Positions 34,442 to 47,003 of a stretch of 64,000 nucleotides of DNA are shown here, piece after piece. Made by a program: the position numbers and the translations under genes. Positions within the stretch are counted from its first letter, which is position 1. Each line of letters begins with the position of its first letter. Origin of the DNA: Sphaerolaimus hirsutus (Eukaryota > Nematoda > Chromadorea > Monhysterida > Sphaerolaimidae). The notes under the pieces were generated by a model. That model was given only the letters and a program-made list of their open reading frames with translations. It had not been told where the DNA came from and did not search any database. The stretch lies in assembly GCA_964036195.1 (NCBI GenBank), contig OZ038453.1, forward strand, positions 20,125,206 to 20,189,205, given 5' to 3'.

Positions 34442-35744
34442 TGTGATGAAGCCACCGAAGTCAGCGTCTTCTACCACCGAATCCGGCAACTCCAAGACCG
34501 TAGTGAGAAACGGCCTTTAGAGTGGTTGATTTCCCGTTGTAGCCGAACGTCCACTTGTCGACAGCCAAGTTGAGTTTATTTCGTAGTTGCGTATTAAAAA
34601 GGGGGTTCGAATTGTTTCAGGTACTTTATTTCGATCAGATACAGCGTGTTACAAAAGCGCAAAGCCTAGCGAGCTTCCTATTCAAAGTTTCTATCGCTAG
34701 CTTATTTTCGTTCAGTAGCTTGGGGTCCGCAGACTTAAGTAAAAACTTCCAAAGTAGCTAAGACACGGAAATCATGTATAGGAAAACAGCTACAGTAATT
34801 TCCTAAATTCAAATGCACAAATAAGACATAAATGCAATAAGAAGACATATTTAGTTGAAACAGTTGGCTTATTTTTCGCGTGCATACATTCAAATAATTA
34901 TGGTAAAGAAATACCAAGTACAAATTGGGCTAATAGAAAAACTATTAATCTTGAGAGGCGCGAAGTCGGCAAACTCGGCCGATTTACTAATTTGGTTCAA
35001 TTTGTCAGAAAACATTGACGCACATTGGAACTAATATAATAGGGTTAGGAAATTGTAATTAGTGGTGCAAATGTTCCTAATGACGTAAATAGAACATGGT
35101 ATATTCAACACAACAATAATCACTTCCTGAAAACGTATATTTCATAATTAACAAATTGGGACTTATTTGGAGTAAATGGGTATTGTAATTGAGCAGGGTT
35201 TATAATATTCAGCTTGAACAGGGTATTATAATTAATATCAAAGTAAAGATAATATAACTTATGAGCAGGGTTACAACAATTATGCCTACGCGAAGGGCTT
35301 CGTAAATACGTACAGTAAATGCTAGTTGCGCACAGGGCATTATTTCTCTATTAGGACGCTGGCCTAAGTAAATAGGTAGCACATAAATATTTACAACTTT
35401 TGACTTTCCCAAATTGCAAGTAAACTATGTAAATGTATATATAATAATGATCAGAAAATTACGGCGAGTTGAATGAGTCTAATTTCATATTAATACACCT
35501 AATAATAACTTATTTGACCTTTTAACCTAAACTTTCCAAATAAACCTATCAATAATTTATAGAACACTTTCCTAATTGAATATTCTCCATGGGTAAATAA
35601 TATAGTGCAGGAAATACAATTTGCGTGGTAAAGTAATATAGTGCATAAAATGTAAATTAGTGCAAATGAGTAAATGCGCAAATATGATCCTAATTATCAA
35701 TTCTCTGTATTTCTTTATCCATCCATTTTGCCACGGTCAGCACA
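34442..35744 (-). repeat. 3' LTR of BEL copy B
   Basis: 1303 bp, TGTG...CACA on the minus strand. Nearly identical to 45696-46998. Confidence 0.95.
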
Positions 35745-35786
35745 CTCCGGGCGGAAGAGTTGCTGCACCCCGTTGTTGCAGCAACG

Positions 35787-38700
35787 TCACATGCTGGTGG
35801 TGGTGGGTGCCAAAGTGATGAGTGGCGTTTCCACAGTCGCCTCGGTGGTGAACGTGGTCATGCGCGAAGTCGTGAGCGTGCGTGAAGTCACAGGTCCGGT
35901 TGCTGGTGATGCCAACGCCGACCTAGCCTGATGATGAAGCAGGTAGTTGCCCGTATCGCTTCCTGTGCGTTCGCGTGCGGTGAATTTGCGGATATCAGGC
36001 ATGTGAACACTGTCTCTGTTCCTGGCTCTGACTTGTCCTTCATCAGCTGAACTTTCATCTGGTTGAACGTATGCTGATAGTGACTTTGCCATTCTGTCCT
36101 CTGTTTCTGCTCTCCTGGCAAATCTGACCGACTGTGTTGAGTTGGACCTGGCTCTCCTCTTGATTGCTGGTCTCAATTCTGTCTTGCGTACTTTTCTTTG
36201 TGAATAATTGGTCTCTTTCTGAGTTGATTTCTTGATAGTATATTTGATGGCTCTGAAGCATAGCCATATGCATTTGAACGGACACACTATGCATTTCCAT
36301 ATGCATGTGTATACACATGGTGGAATCACTGGCTTTCCTGTGGCAATTCTCCAATTGTACCACAGGTATCCTGCAGCTACGATTCCGGCTATCAGGATTG
36401 TGATCCCAAGCAGCATTGCAATTGTGTTGATGATCACTTGAAAGGGTCCTTTTAGCATTCCTCCCATAAAGTTGGTGTACCCTTTTGACATTCCAGATAT
36501 ATAGTGACCATATGCTTTGCCGATTCCTGCTGCCGTCTGTCCAATTCCAGCTCCTATGCCTTCTATTGAATTTCTGATCACTCTGGGATCCAATGACATA
36601 TCTGCTGTGTAATCAATCAACTGGTTCTGCACATGCTCCAAATTCTGTAGTCTCTGAATCTGGCCTCTGACATCCATGAAATTGGTCGCTCTGTTGACAA
36701 TGTTGGTGAACAGGTGAGGCGCGTCAAACGTGAAGGCCTGCCACTGTCCTTTCCATGTCATTTCAATTGGCGTCTCTGTGACATGCACCATTCCATGTGC
36801 AGACTTCCACTGTCCATGCTCATTTCTGTACAGGTGCGGTGTAGTGTGGCTGCAGTCCTCTTCTGGTGATTTCTCCACCAAGTCTCTGCTGCCTGGGCTC
36901 TTGAACCACAAGGGCCCGTCTTTGTCCAATCTCATTGGTGTGTATTTGTAGCATGTCTCTCCCACTTTTCCCGTCTGATAAACTATGTATGGCTGGACTT
37001 CCTTGCATTCCCAAAACATAATTGCTTCTCCAGCCCATTCTGCATGAACATCCTGTCTTCCCAGCATGGCTCGAATCCCCAATGTTGGATTGATGCGGAA
37101 AAGCTGAGTCAACATGTCCAGCTGGTTCTTGCGAAGTTGACATAGCTGATGCCATACAATCACAAATTGTGCCTGAGTCATCTCTCTGACCACATGTTGC
37201 AGGAACTGAAACTTGGAGTTTCTGTCGTCCAATCTGGCATACAATGTTCCACTGATTGTCGACTCTCTTGCCTCCACTATCTTTCCTGGCATTGCCCATT
37301 CCACAGGCACATCTTCTCTTCTGTCAAATTGGATGAATACACCTCCTTGATCGGTGTAGTATGTGTCTCTCGGAACACATTCTGAGCCAATTGGCCTCTT
37401 TGTCTTGTTACTGTGGGAGTATGCTGCTTGCAACTTTGACACAATAATTGTCTGGCCAGATATTTCTGATTTGAATCTGCCAATTCTCTCATATGCACAT
37501 TGATGCTTGAAATTCTCCGTATCCCACACTGTGATTCCATAATTGTGGTCTCTGCAATGTCCCATCATGGCTCTGCACTGGCTGAAATCTTGCAAGTCGC
37601 TGATTACAGTCTTTCCATCGAGTGAAGCCACGGTTCCTTCTTCCATGTAGAAGTTACTGACGACATTCTCTTTGTCATGGCAACACCATGAATATTTCAC
37701 ATTCAAGGTTTGATTGGTCGTCCACACTCTGGGCTCCATTTCCACCAAAGGTGTTCCTCTGAACATCTTGTGAATTCTTGCATAATTACAGGCTACCACG
37801 CCAACTTGCTGGTATTTCTCAAAATTGCCTGTAATGCCTTTTGCTCCCCAGAAACTGGTGTGTGTGATGATCTCTTTGATTCTGATGTAGCATCTGTATG
37901 CTTTCTCTTTCTGTGGAATCTGTCTCTGTGCGTAAAGTGTAACTTTCATTGCCTTGACAAAATTCCTTGGTGGGATATGGCACTGCACTTCTTCAGGAAC
38001 TGTAAGCGCATGTCCATGCCTTCCACTGGTGCAAATCTGATACTTCTGGCTTTGTGAGCTGATCACCTGTTCCACAGGATGATCTTTGATTGCATCCTTG
38101 AATCTCTCATAAGTCTGCATTTCTCTGACAGATTTTGGTGGCCATTCTGAAGGCAAAGGCGGCAATCCATGATGCGCTGCCAATGATGGTGGCCTTACTG
38201 TCGAGGTTTCTAGAACGTATGTTCTGGAAAATACTTCGCTGTAAGCCTTGCCGGCTTCTCTCAGCGTTGCTGACTCTGACACGCTTGTTAGCATCAACAC
38301 CATGCACAATATTCCCATCACCAGACTGCTGGTGGTTGCTGTGGCTTTCCCTGTTGCACTTTTCAGGACTCTATCTGATGCTGAGTTCCTCTGAGCAGGG
38401 TTTGGTACAGAGTCTCTGTTCGAGCTCTGATTTCTGACATGTTTCTGGACAATTGCTGGGTCCAGTAAATCCACTTTGACTGTCACTACTGTTTCTGGGA
38501 TATCCATTGTCTTTGAATTGATTTCCAGCGGATACAATTGATTGAGTGGTCTGCTAACCACATTTCTGTTGGCAGTTCTGACTTTTGCTGAGCGAATCTG
38601 TCCATCTTTGCTGGGCTCTAACTGCTCGATGCGACCCATCCTCCATGCACCTCTGGGCATGTTCTCTTCATAAATCAGCACAACTTCATTCACTTTGGGT

Positions 38701-40666
38701 TCTTGAGTCGCTGTCAATCTGCCATGTTTGTGCGTCACCTGAGTTCTTTCCCTCAAGCTTGGGATATACTCTTGATGCCACAAGTCCCAGAACTTATCCA
38801 AAGTTTGCTGGGTTGTCTCCCAATATTTCTGCAATTTCGCTGCGTTATCCATTCTGAGCACAAATTCTCCATCTTTATCTGTGTCAAATTGTGGTGCTCC
38901 AATCTGACCTTCCCCTGTTAGGAAGTCTTTTGGCGTCAGCACTCTGAGGCTCTTCACATCACCATAGATGTAAGAGATTGGCCTGCTGTTGATCACTGCC
39001 TCGACTTCTGGCAGAAGTGTCAACAATTCTTGCAGGCTTAACATTCTGTGCCCCACAGCTGCCTTGAAATGTTTTTTGGTGATGCCCACCATTCTCTCAT
39101 AGACTCCTCCCTGCCACGGTGCCATAGGAGTTGTCATGTTCCACTGGATTTGTTGCTGTGAGCAGTATGTTTGTACTGCTCCACTTTTGATCATTTCTGA
39201 CCATTCTTTCCCAGTGTTAATGGCCTTGTCAATGCTTGTGCTGAGCACTTTCTCTGTCAATTTGAATTGCGTTGCATTGTCTGAGATCACTGCTTCAGGC
39301 TTTCCACGCCTGGCGATGAATCTCCTGACTGCGTTCAGGAATTCCTGTGCTGTCATGTCCAGCACACTTTCCAGGTGAACTGCACGTGTCACCATACATG
39401 TGAACAAACAGATCCACATTTTCCTGTGATTTTTGTCCACTTTGTACCAAACTGGTCCCAAATAATCCAAGCCCGTGTACTGGAACGGTCTGGCTTTCTG
39501 AACTCTGGTTTCTGGTAAATCTGGCATTGGTGGAAGCTGGTACGGCTTCGCTCCCAATTTCTTACAGGTTGGGCAGGTTCTGGTCACATTGTAGATCACC
39601 CGTCTGCCCTGTGTAATCCAGTACTTTTGTCTGATCGCTGCCAATGTGTGTTGCACTCCTGCGTGCATTAACTTCTCATGTTGGTCTCTGACGATCAGCT
39701 GAGTCACTGTAGCCGTTGCTGGCAACAGTATGAGTGGCACTGTGACCTCCTGTGGGTCTGTATGCTCCATTCTGCCGTGGCACTTCAGGATTCCATCCTG
39801 ATGCATTTGCACATTGAGCCATTTGATCAACTGCTGGTCTGCAGCTGTTTTCTTGCTATTCTGGCTGCCTCTGCTGTGGCCTGTTGCCAGAATCTCTGCC
39901 ACTCTTTTGTAATGATTTTGTTGCGTCACTTTGATCCAATATTTCAACGCAATCTCTCTCTCTTCAATACTGATAATTCCCTGTGGTTTTATTGTGCCAC
40001 AGATACTTTTCATGATTTCTGACAATCCATTCTGATTGTCATTTTTGCTGCGCCTTTTATGCATCTGTCGCACAAATCTCATCACGTATACCGTTGCATC
40101 CAGTAACTTTGTCAGTGATGAGAATCTCTGAATCTCAATTCCCAATGGGTTGCTTTGCTTGCTTTCATCAGCTTGCACATTGCTGGCATCTGGGTCACTG
40201 ACCACTTGCTGTGTGGCGCCCAGGTAAATTGGACTGGCTTTTGGGAACTTGAGCTCTTCTTTCTTGATTTCTGCCATTACTTCTGGCGTAACTGGCTCCA
40301 CTTTCGGCTCTGGCCACTCTCCAGTCATTAGCCATTCTGGCCCCTTCCACCACAGGTTACTGCCCTCCAACTCTGACATATTCATGCCTCTTGTGGCCAT
40401 GTCAGCTGGGTTTTCCAGTCCTGCGATGTGTCTGATGTGCATGTTCTCTGTCTCACTCTGAATTTTCTTGATTTCATCCAATCTGTTCTTGACAAAACAT
40501 GCCAGTGGCTTCGCTGTTGTTAGCCATTTCAGACAACAGGTTGAATCTGACCATATAACTGTTTGGCTGAATTTGACGTCCTTGAGCTCTTTGTGAATAA
40601 ATTTCGACATTCTGCTGCCGATCAACATTGCTAACAATTCCAGCCGTGGAATTGTCACTTCTGGTT
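35787..40666 (-). pseudogene. RNaseH-IN-DUF5641-Env part of BEL copy B, out of frame
   Basis: An open frame of about 1620 codons resumes after the 4-bp deletion and runs to the Env stop at 35787. It begins inside RNase H (TIPRLELLAM, then WSDSTCCLKWL), continues through the HHCC and D-D-E integrase, DUF5641, and a full-length envelope with signal segment, FWG/CC ectodomain, glycine-rich juxtamembrane segment, membrane span and Cys-rich tail. It has no proper start of its own. It is about 98% identical to copy A by eye. Confidence 0.9.
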
Positions 40667-43600
40667 TGGAGCTAGTCTTAATCTGGAGTACAGCAGGCTT
40701 GACATGCCGCTGTCATTTTCTGTTTTCTGGCATATGTATGCCGCTGCGCTGTATGCCATTGCTGAGGCATCAACGAAAATGTGCAGTTGTGCATCTGCAC
40801 CACTCTGATAATTCAAATTTCTGTTGAACTTGATCTGTCCAACTTTGAGCAATTCTGTCTCTAATTGTTGCCAAATTACTGTCTGTTCCTCAGACAGGGG
40901 TGTGTCCCACTCTTTGGCACTTGGTCCTGAATGCCATAACGTTTGCAAAAATCTCTTTGCTGGCAGTAGGACAGGACTGACGAGTCCCATTGGATCAAAA
41001 CATCCCGCAGTCACTTTTGCAACTGTCCTTTTCGTGGGAAGTTTGATTTTCTGGTCAGTTTCTGATAATTGTGATTGCTGAACTGTCTTTGGCGCTTTCA
41101 GCCACATCTGGTCGCTCTCTGTGTCCCACTTCATTCCTAGGACTGTTGTGACAATTTCCTTGGCCACATCTGATTCTGCCAATTGCCAAGTAAAGCTCTT
41201 ATTGTTGCTGTTCCATTCTCTCAGATTCATCTGTGCCTCTGTGAACAGCACTTTGGATTCCTGGTACAATTCAATTGCTCTCTGCTCTGTGTCCACACTG
41301 AGGATCAAATTATCCACATACAGATTTTCATCGATCAATTTTGCATTTTCTGTGCCAGCTTGATTCAGGTGGTATCTGACTGTCAGCGCCAGCAGCGCTG
41401 GGCTGCAGATTATACCAAATGGTACTCTGGCAAATCTGTAAATCTGAATGTTGTCCTCCATGGATGGTTTCGTGGGATCTTTGTACCACAGAAATCTTGT
41501 CACATCTCTATCACTGTCCTGCAGACTAATCTGCAGAAACGCTTTCTCTATGTCTGCGACTAGGGCGATTCCATGCAACCGGAATCGCATCAGCATCCCT
41601 ACCAACTGTGGTAGTATCACTGGACCGCGGTACATGCACTCATTCAAGCTTGGCATGCCTGGTGGTTTCGCTGAGGCATCATATACCTCTCTGACCTTTG
41701 TGGTAGTTTTCTCTGGCGTTATCACTGGTTGATGAGGCAATATATGGAACTTTCTACCATCCATAATATCCTCTTGTACTTTCTCAATTACTCCTTGCTC
41801 CTCTTGTGCTTTCATGATTGCCTGAATTTTCTCCAGTAATTCTGGGTCTCTCTTGAGCCTGTTGGTGAGGTACCTGAACCTCTTGAACGCCATTGCTTTG
41901 TTATCCGGGAGTTCATGCAAATTTGGTTTGTACATGAACTTTACAGAGTACCGTCCATCTGGGTTTCTCTGTACACTCTCATTGAATTGCTTGATGGCTT
42001 CATCGTCCTCGACGAGGTCTGGCTGGTCCATTATGCCAATGGTATCCAGTCTGTCCATATCTTTGACATTCGGTACAGGAGCAATTGACAATGGTGCTTC
42101 CTCGTACCACTTTTCTCTCTGAATTTGATGCACAATTGTGTTGACCACCACCGGATATGCGCCATCCGTGGTCCATTGATTTCTGTTGCTCGTCAGCTGC
42201 CCACCTCCCATCAGCAATCCCAATTCTGATGGAATGACATACAATCCTGACGGAAGTCTGGTGGTGCTGGTGTTTCTGGACATCAAGTCCCAGAAATAAT
42301 TCAAGCCCACTATAATGTCTGGCTTGAACTTGCATTCTGTCTCCTTTCCTTTGGGAATTCTGTCTGCAAAATAACTCTCATCCGGGAAGTACTTCTGCAG
42401 GTACTTTTCGTCCTGTTCTGACACAGGCACTTTGACTTGTTCTGTGGTCAATGTCGGGACCACATCAGCCACCATATCAACTTTCTGGCCATTTCTGAGC
42501 CGCATTCTGAATTCCACTTGCTGTACCACTTTATAGTGCGGCTTTTCATTTCCGAATGTGTACACCTGGATGTGGTGTTCACCTGTACTCTTCAAATTGA
42601 GTTTCTTGGCCACTTTCTCTGACATGTACGTTCCCTGGGATCCTGTGTCCAGGAACGCTTGAATCTGTAGTGGTGGCTGTTCAGGCTCCATCTCTGTATC
42701 CATTTCTGAAGCCTCAATCACGGTTCTGGCTGTCATTAACATTGACATATTCCTGTTTACTGACAGGTTCACTGACGTATTTTGTTGCTTTGTATTTGGT
42801 TCTGTAACCACTGTGCTGGATATGGTTTCTGTCTCTACCATTTCTGGTCCAGCTTCTTCCACAGTGACACAATTCACTGTGGCCTTTCTCTGTTGGCTCT
42901 GTGCTGGTCGACCGGCCGTCGGCACAGACTTTCTGCCATTGTTTGTTGATTGCTGGCCACTCTGTTGACCATTTGCTTTGAATGCTGGAATTTGCCGTCC
43001 AGCGTTTGCATTGCCATTATCACCAAATTTCTCTGGGCACACCGCAGTGTGGTGCCTATTGGACTTGCAATAGAAGCAATTTCTTGTAAATTGACATTGA
43101 TTCATGTAATGCCCTTTCTGCAGGCATCTCAGGCATCGCTCTGCCTTTGACAAAACCACTCTCCTTTCTCTGGCAGTTTTGAACTTTGGGCACTTATCAT
43201 TAAAGTGTAATTGCTGTGTGTCATTGCAGAACACACACGGCCTCCCAGGATTCATGAATCCAGCCTGTGGTGCACTCTGACCATTCTGGATCACAGACAT
43301 GCTCCCTGTGCTGGTCCTTGGGTTCTCTGGCCCTCTGAATCGATTCCCATTGCCTTGGAACCGATTATTGAATTGCTGTGCGCGCGGATTATTTCCAAAC
43401 CCCTGGCGCGATTGCTGAACTGGTGCCTCAGTTTGCTGTGCGTGCTGTACAGCCTCACTGAGCGCTAGCTGCTTGCCAAACAGCTTTCTGAAATTTTCCA
43501 CCGTCAAGGCTTCCTCAGTTCCCTGTTCCTTCTGGATTTCTCTGAGAACCTCGGGTGGCACTTTCTGTTGCAGCTGGCTCAACAGCATTGGATGTTCCAC

Positions 43601-44485
43601 TGATTCGCCCAGTGACTCCAACTGCTGGAGCAGCCTTTCAATTGCATCAAACAAAATTCTCATATCCTGACAGGTATTCCTGGCCTGTCGCAGCTTCATG
43701 ATATTACTCATCAGCGTGTTTCTGACCACAACTGGCTGGTCATATCTCTTCTTGAGCATTGCAATTGCGGGTGCATAATTTTCTGCGGTCACACTCAATC
43801 CACTGATCATGCCAAATGCTGAACCTTTCAGCAAACTCCTCAAGTATGAGAACTTGGAAATGTCCTCCAAATCTGTCCGATTGTGGATGTGGGATTCGAA
43901 CATTTGCCACCATGATCGAAATTTGACAATTTCCCCAGTAAACTGTTCCACTTCCAGTTTCTGTAATTTGACGCTCTTTGCTGTGGTTGCATTGGTTGAA
44001 CTGGCCCCCGGAGCAGCTTCCTGAGCTGTCAAAGCCATCTGTGCAGCCATCTGCTGTATGAATGCTGTGTTGACTTCATACATAGTACTTCCGCTCAATT
44101 GCTGGATCATGTCTTGCAACTCTTCAATGTATACATTCATGGCTGCAATTTTCTGTGTCACCAAGTCTGACATGTTTGCATATTCCTCATATGAATCTTG
44201 GTATATCTTCTGTTCTTGTTCCATCTGGTCGGGTTCGTCAATGTCCTTGACGATATCCCTCCATGCGTCAAATTGAGTTCTCACTGCATTCATTGCACTT
44301 TCCAATTTTGCACCCTCCTGTTTGATAGATGCAATCACCCTTCTCATCTCTGTTCTCTTATCATCTTTTGATGCTTCCGCAAATAGTTCCAGGTCATATT
44401 TGGCAAATTCTCTTGCCAATCTACTTTCCACCCTGTGCTTTGCTGGCCCCAGGGTCTTTCTGATGTGACCCGTTGGCGAAACCAT
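40655..44485 (-). CDS. BEL/Pao Gag-PR-RT-RNaseH(N-part), copy B
   Basis: 1276 aa from ATG 44485 (MVSPTGHIRK). It has the same order as copy A: DUF1759 Gag, three zinc knuckles, LDTGS protease, RT with YVDN instead of YXDD, and the start of RNase H (LHIFVDASAM). It ends with a few aberrant residues (APNQK) because 4 bp are missing compared with copy A. The remaining RNase H, integrase and Env lie in another frame downstream. The protein could still form Gag and RT but not a full replication polyprotein. Confidence 0.92.
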   Translation of the reverse strand: MVSPTGHIRKTLGPAKHRVESRLAREFAKYDLELFAEASKDDKRTEMRRVIASIKQEGAKLESAMNAVRTQFDAWRDIVKDIDEPDQMEQEQKIYQDSYEEYANMSDLVTQKIAAMNVYIEELQDMIQQLSGSTMYEVNTAFIQQMAAQMALTAQEAAPGASSTNATTAKSVKLQKLEVEQFTGEIVKFRSWWQMFESHIHNRTDLEDISKFSYLRSLLKGSAFGMISGLSVTAENYAPAIAMLKKRYDQPVVVRNTLMSNIMKLRQARNTCQDMRILFDAIERLLQQLESLGESVEHPMLLSQLQQKVPPEVLREIQKEQGTEEALTVENFRKLFGKQLALSEAVQHAQQTEAPVQQSRQGFGNNPRAQQFNNRFQGNGNRFRGPENPRTSTGSMSVIQNGQSAPQAGFMNPGRPCVFCNDTQQLHFNDKCPKFKTARERRVVLSKAERCLRCLQKGHYMNQCQFTRNCFYCKSNRHHTAVCPEKFGDNGNANAGRQIPAFKANGQQSGQQSTNNGRKSVPTAGRPAQSQQRKATVNCVTVEEAGPEMVETETISSTVVTEPNTKQQNTSVNLSVNRNMSMLMTARTVIEASEMDTEMEPEQPPLQIQAFLDTGSQGTYMSEKVAKKLNLKSTGEHHIQVYTFGNEKPHYKVVQQVEFRMRLRNGQKVDMVADVVPTLTTEQVKVPVSEQDEKYLQKYFPDESYFADRIPKGKETECKFKPDIIVGLNYFWDLMSRNTSTTRLPSGLYVIPSELGLLMGGGQLTSNRNQWTTDGAYPVVVNTIVHQIQREKWYEEAPLSIAPVPNVKDMDRLDTIGIMDQPDLVEDDEAIKQFNESVQRNPDGRYSVKFMYKPNLHELPDNKAMAFKRFRYLTNRLKRDPELLEKIQAIMKAQEEQGVIEKVQEDIMDGRKFHILPHQPVITPEKTTTKVREVYDASAKPPGMPSLNECMYRGPVILPQLVGMLMRFRLHGIALVADIEKAFLQISLQDSDRDVTRFLWYKDPTKPSMEDNIQIYRFARVPFGIICSPALLALTVRYHLNQAGTENAKLIDENLYVDNLILSVDTEQRAIELYQESKVLFTEAQMNLREWNSNNKSFTWQLAESDVAKEIVTTVLGMKWDTESDQMWLKAPKTVQQSQLSETDQKIKLPTKRTVAKVTAGCFDPMGLVSPVLLPAKRFLQTLWHSGPSAKEWDTPLSEEQTVIWQQLETELLKVGQIKFNRNLNYQSGADAQLHIFVDASAMAYSAAAYICQKTENDSGMSSLLYSRLRLAPNQK

Positions 44486-45678
44486 TTTTGCTGACGAATT
44501 TTTCCTTCACTGTTCTCTTTATAGTGCGTCGCCTGTGACGCTTGGGACGCTTCTCTGCGTCTTTCTGTGCAGTGCTCTGTGCACCACGGATTTGTTGTGC
44601 CACGCACAATACCAATGCAGTCCTACAGGCCCCTGACGTGTTCTCACGCGTTGACCTTTACTGCACTGGCACCTGGTGTGTTCCTAAAGCCCCTGACGTG
44701 ATTGTTTACACGCGTTGACTTCAACACACCGGTCAAATCCACCTGGACAATAACAATTTATTTGCCCAGCAGTGTGCGCCCAAAGAGGGTCCGTACACAC
44801 TTTTCCTGAGCGCTCTGGCGCTCTTTCTGGCACGCCTGTGTGCCCCGTGACCACGCCGGCCACTTACTTTCCTGAGCGGCTCCTGTGCCGCTGTGCGCAG
44901 TGCTGCGCTTGCCGTGTCGCCCGTGACACGTTTCTGTGCACTCTGGTGCACTTTCTGATTCTGGGCAGTGTTTCTTTACACTGCTCTGCAGTTGCGCCTG
45001 TGCAATGCAGAATTTCTGGCACTTTTGTGCTGTCTGATCTGATGGTACCGAGCAGGCACAGCGTGTATATTTGATGGGAGCTCCGCAAAGCCCCTACACG
45101 CTACCAAGTATCCTAATACTTGGTTTTCAAATCCACTCTCTGTCAGCTACAGCCCTTTGTACACTGATACCCCTACTTTTGCACTTCCGAGGTATGAGTC
45201 CACTCTTACCCAGTGGAGCGAGGGACCTCCGCGAATGCCCAAAAACAGCCCTTTGACTAGCGTGGCTTTGTGGCGATCCTGTCTCCGTCAGGTCACCCTC
45301 CCTTGGCATAGGAAGGACGTGCGAGCGGTCACTGGCGTCCAGATGTCCAGGAGCGTCCAGCGAAAGTTTGACCACCATCCGACAATGACTCCTTGTCAAA
45401 TGCCGGTGCCGCCCAGCGTCTAGCACCTTGCCAGAACACTGGTGAAAGCTGCCTGAAATCCTGACAGGCTTGTCAGAACTCCAGTGTCCTCCGCGCGTGA
45501 GCGTAGAACCGCTCCCAAGATGTAGACAGGAGTGCCGTGACTTTGGCACAGTGCTGTCTGCAAATCAACCGCCAACGCTCAGCCAAGGCCAATTGATGTT
45601 CAGCAGGACTTTTGAAGTTCTGCCAACTGCCGCACAATGTCCGTTCCGGCTTGGTGATAGCACAATGTCATGCAATCA
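44486..45678 (-). other. Long 5' leader of BEL copy B
   Basis: About 1.2 kb, closely similar to 22298-23509. No supported gene. Confidence 0.65.
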
Positions 45679-45695
45679 CCCTGCTCGCTGCGCCA
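45679..45695 (-). promoter_or_regulatory. Primer-binding site, tRNA-Ser, copy B
   Basis: The same 17-base complement of a tRNA-Ser 3' end as in copy A, immediately inside the 5' LTR. Confidence 0.85.
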
Positions 45696-46998
45696 TGTGA
45701 TGAAGCCACCGAAGTCAGCGTCTTCTACCACCGAATCCAGCAACTCCAAGACCGTAGTGAGAAACGGCCTTTAGAGTGGTTGATTTCCCGTTGTAGCCGA
45801 ACGTCCACTTGTCGACAGCCAAGTTGAGTTTATTTCGTAGTTGCATGTTAAAAAGGGGGTTCGAATTGTTTCAGGTACTTTATTTCGATCAGATACAGCG
45901 TGTTACAAAAGCGCAAAGCCTAGCGAGCTTCCTATTCGAAGTTTCTATCGCTAGCTTATTTTTGTTCAGTAGCTTGGGGTCCGCAGACTTAAGTAAAAAC
46001 TTCCAAAGTAGCTAAGACACGGAAATCATGTATAGGAAAACAGCTACAGTAATTTCCTAAATTCAAATGCACAAATAAGACATAAATGCAATAATAAGAC
46101 ATATTTAGTTGAAACAGTTGGCTTATTTTTCGCGTGCATACATTCAAATAATTATGGTAAAGAAATACCAAGTACAAATTGGGCTAATAGAAAAACTATT
46201 AATCTTGAGAGGCGCGAAGTCGGCAAACTCGGCCGATTTACTAATTTGGTTCAATTTGTCAGAAAACATTGACGCACATTGGAACTAATATAATAGGGTT
46301 AGGAAATTGTAATTAGTGGTGCAAATGTTCCTAATGACGTAAATAGAACATGGTATATTCAACACAACAATAATCACTTCCTGAAAACGTATATTTCATA
46401 ATTAACAAATTGGGACTTATTTGGAGTAAATGGGTATTGTAATTGAGCAGGGTTTATAATATTCAGCTTGAACAGGGTATTATAATTAATATCAAAGTAA
46501 AGATAATATAACTTATGAGCAGGGTTACAACAATTATGCCTACGCGAAGGGCTTCGTAAATACGTACAGTAAATGCTAGTTGCGCACAGGGCATTATTTC
46601 TCTATTAGGACGCTGGCCTAAGTAAATAGGTAGCACATAAATATTTACAACTTTTGACTTTCCCAAATTGCAAGTAAACTATGTAAATGTATATATAATA
46701 ATGATCAGAAAATTACGGCGAGTTGAATGAGTCTAATTTCATATTAATACACCTAATAATAACTTATTTGACCTTTTAACCTAAACTTTCCAAATAAACC
46801 TATCAATAATTTATAGAACACTTTCCTAATTGAATATTCTCCATGGGTAAATAATATAGTGCAGGAAATACAATTTGCGTGGTAAAGTAATATAGTGCAT
46901 AAAATGTAAATTAGTGCAAATGAGTAAATGCGCAAATATGATCCTAATTATCAATTCTCTGTATTTCTTTATCCATCCATTTTGCCACGGTCAGCACA
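45696..46998 (-). repeat. 5' LTR of BEL copy B
   Basis: 1303 bp. The outer end TGTGCTGACC abuts the ACTAG duplication; the inner end CTTCATCACA abuts the primer site. Confidence 0.95.
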
Positions 46999-47003
46999 AC
47001 TAG

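Larger units (their letters stand above)
34442..46998 (-). mobile_element. BEL/Pao retrotransposon with env, copy B
   Basis: 12,557 bp with a perfect 5-bp target duplication ACTAG (34437-34441 and 46999-47003), which fixes both ends. Two 1303-bp LTRs differ at only a handful of sites (for example aatccgg/aatccag and gcgtatt/gcatgtt near their inner ends), so the insertion is recent. Gag-RT is open; a 4-bp deletion near 40665-40668 shifts the frame in RNase H. Unlike copy A, the Env frame has no internal stop. Confidence 0.96.
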
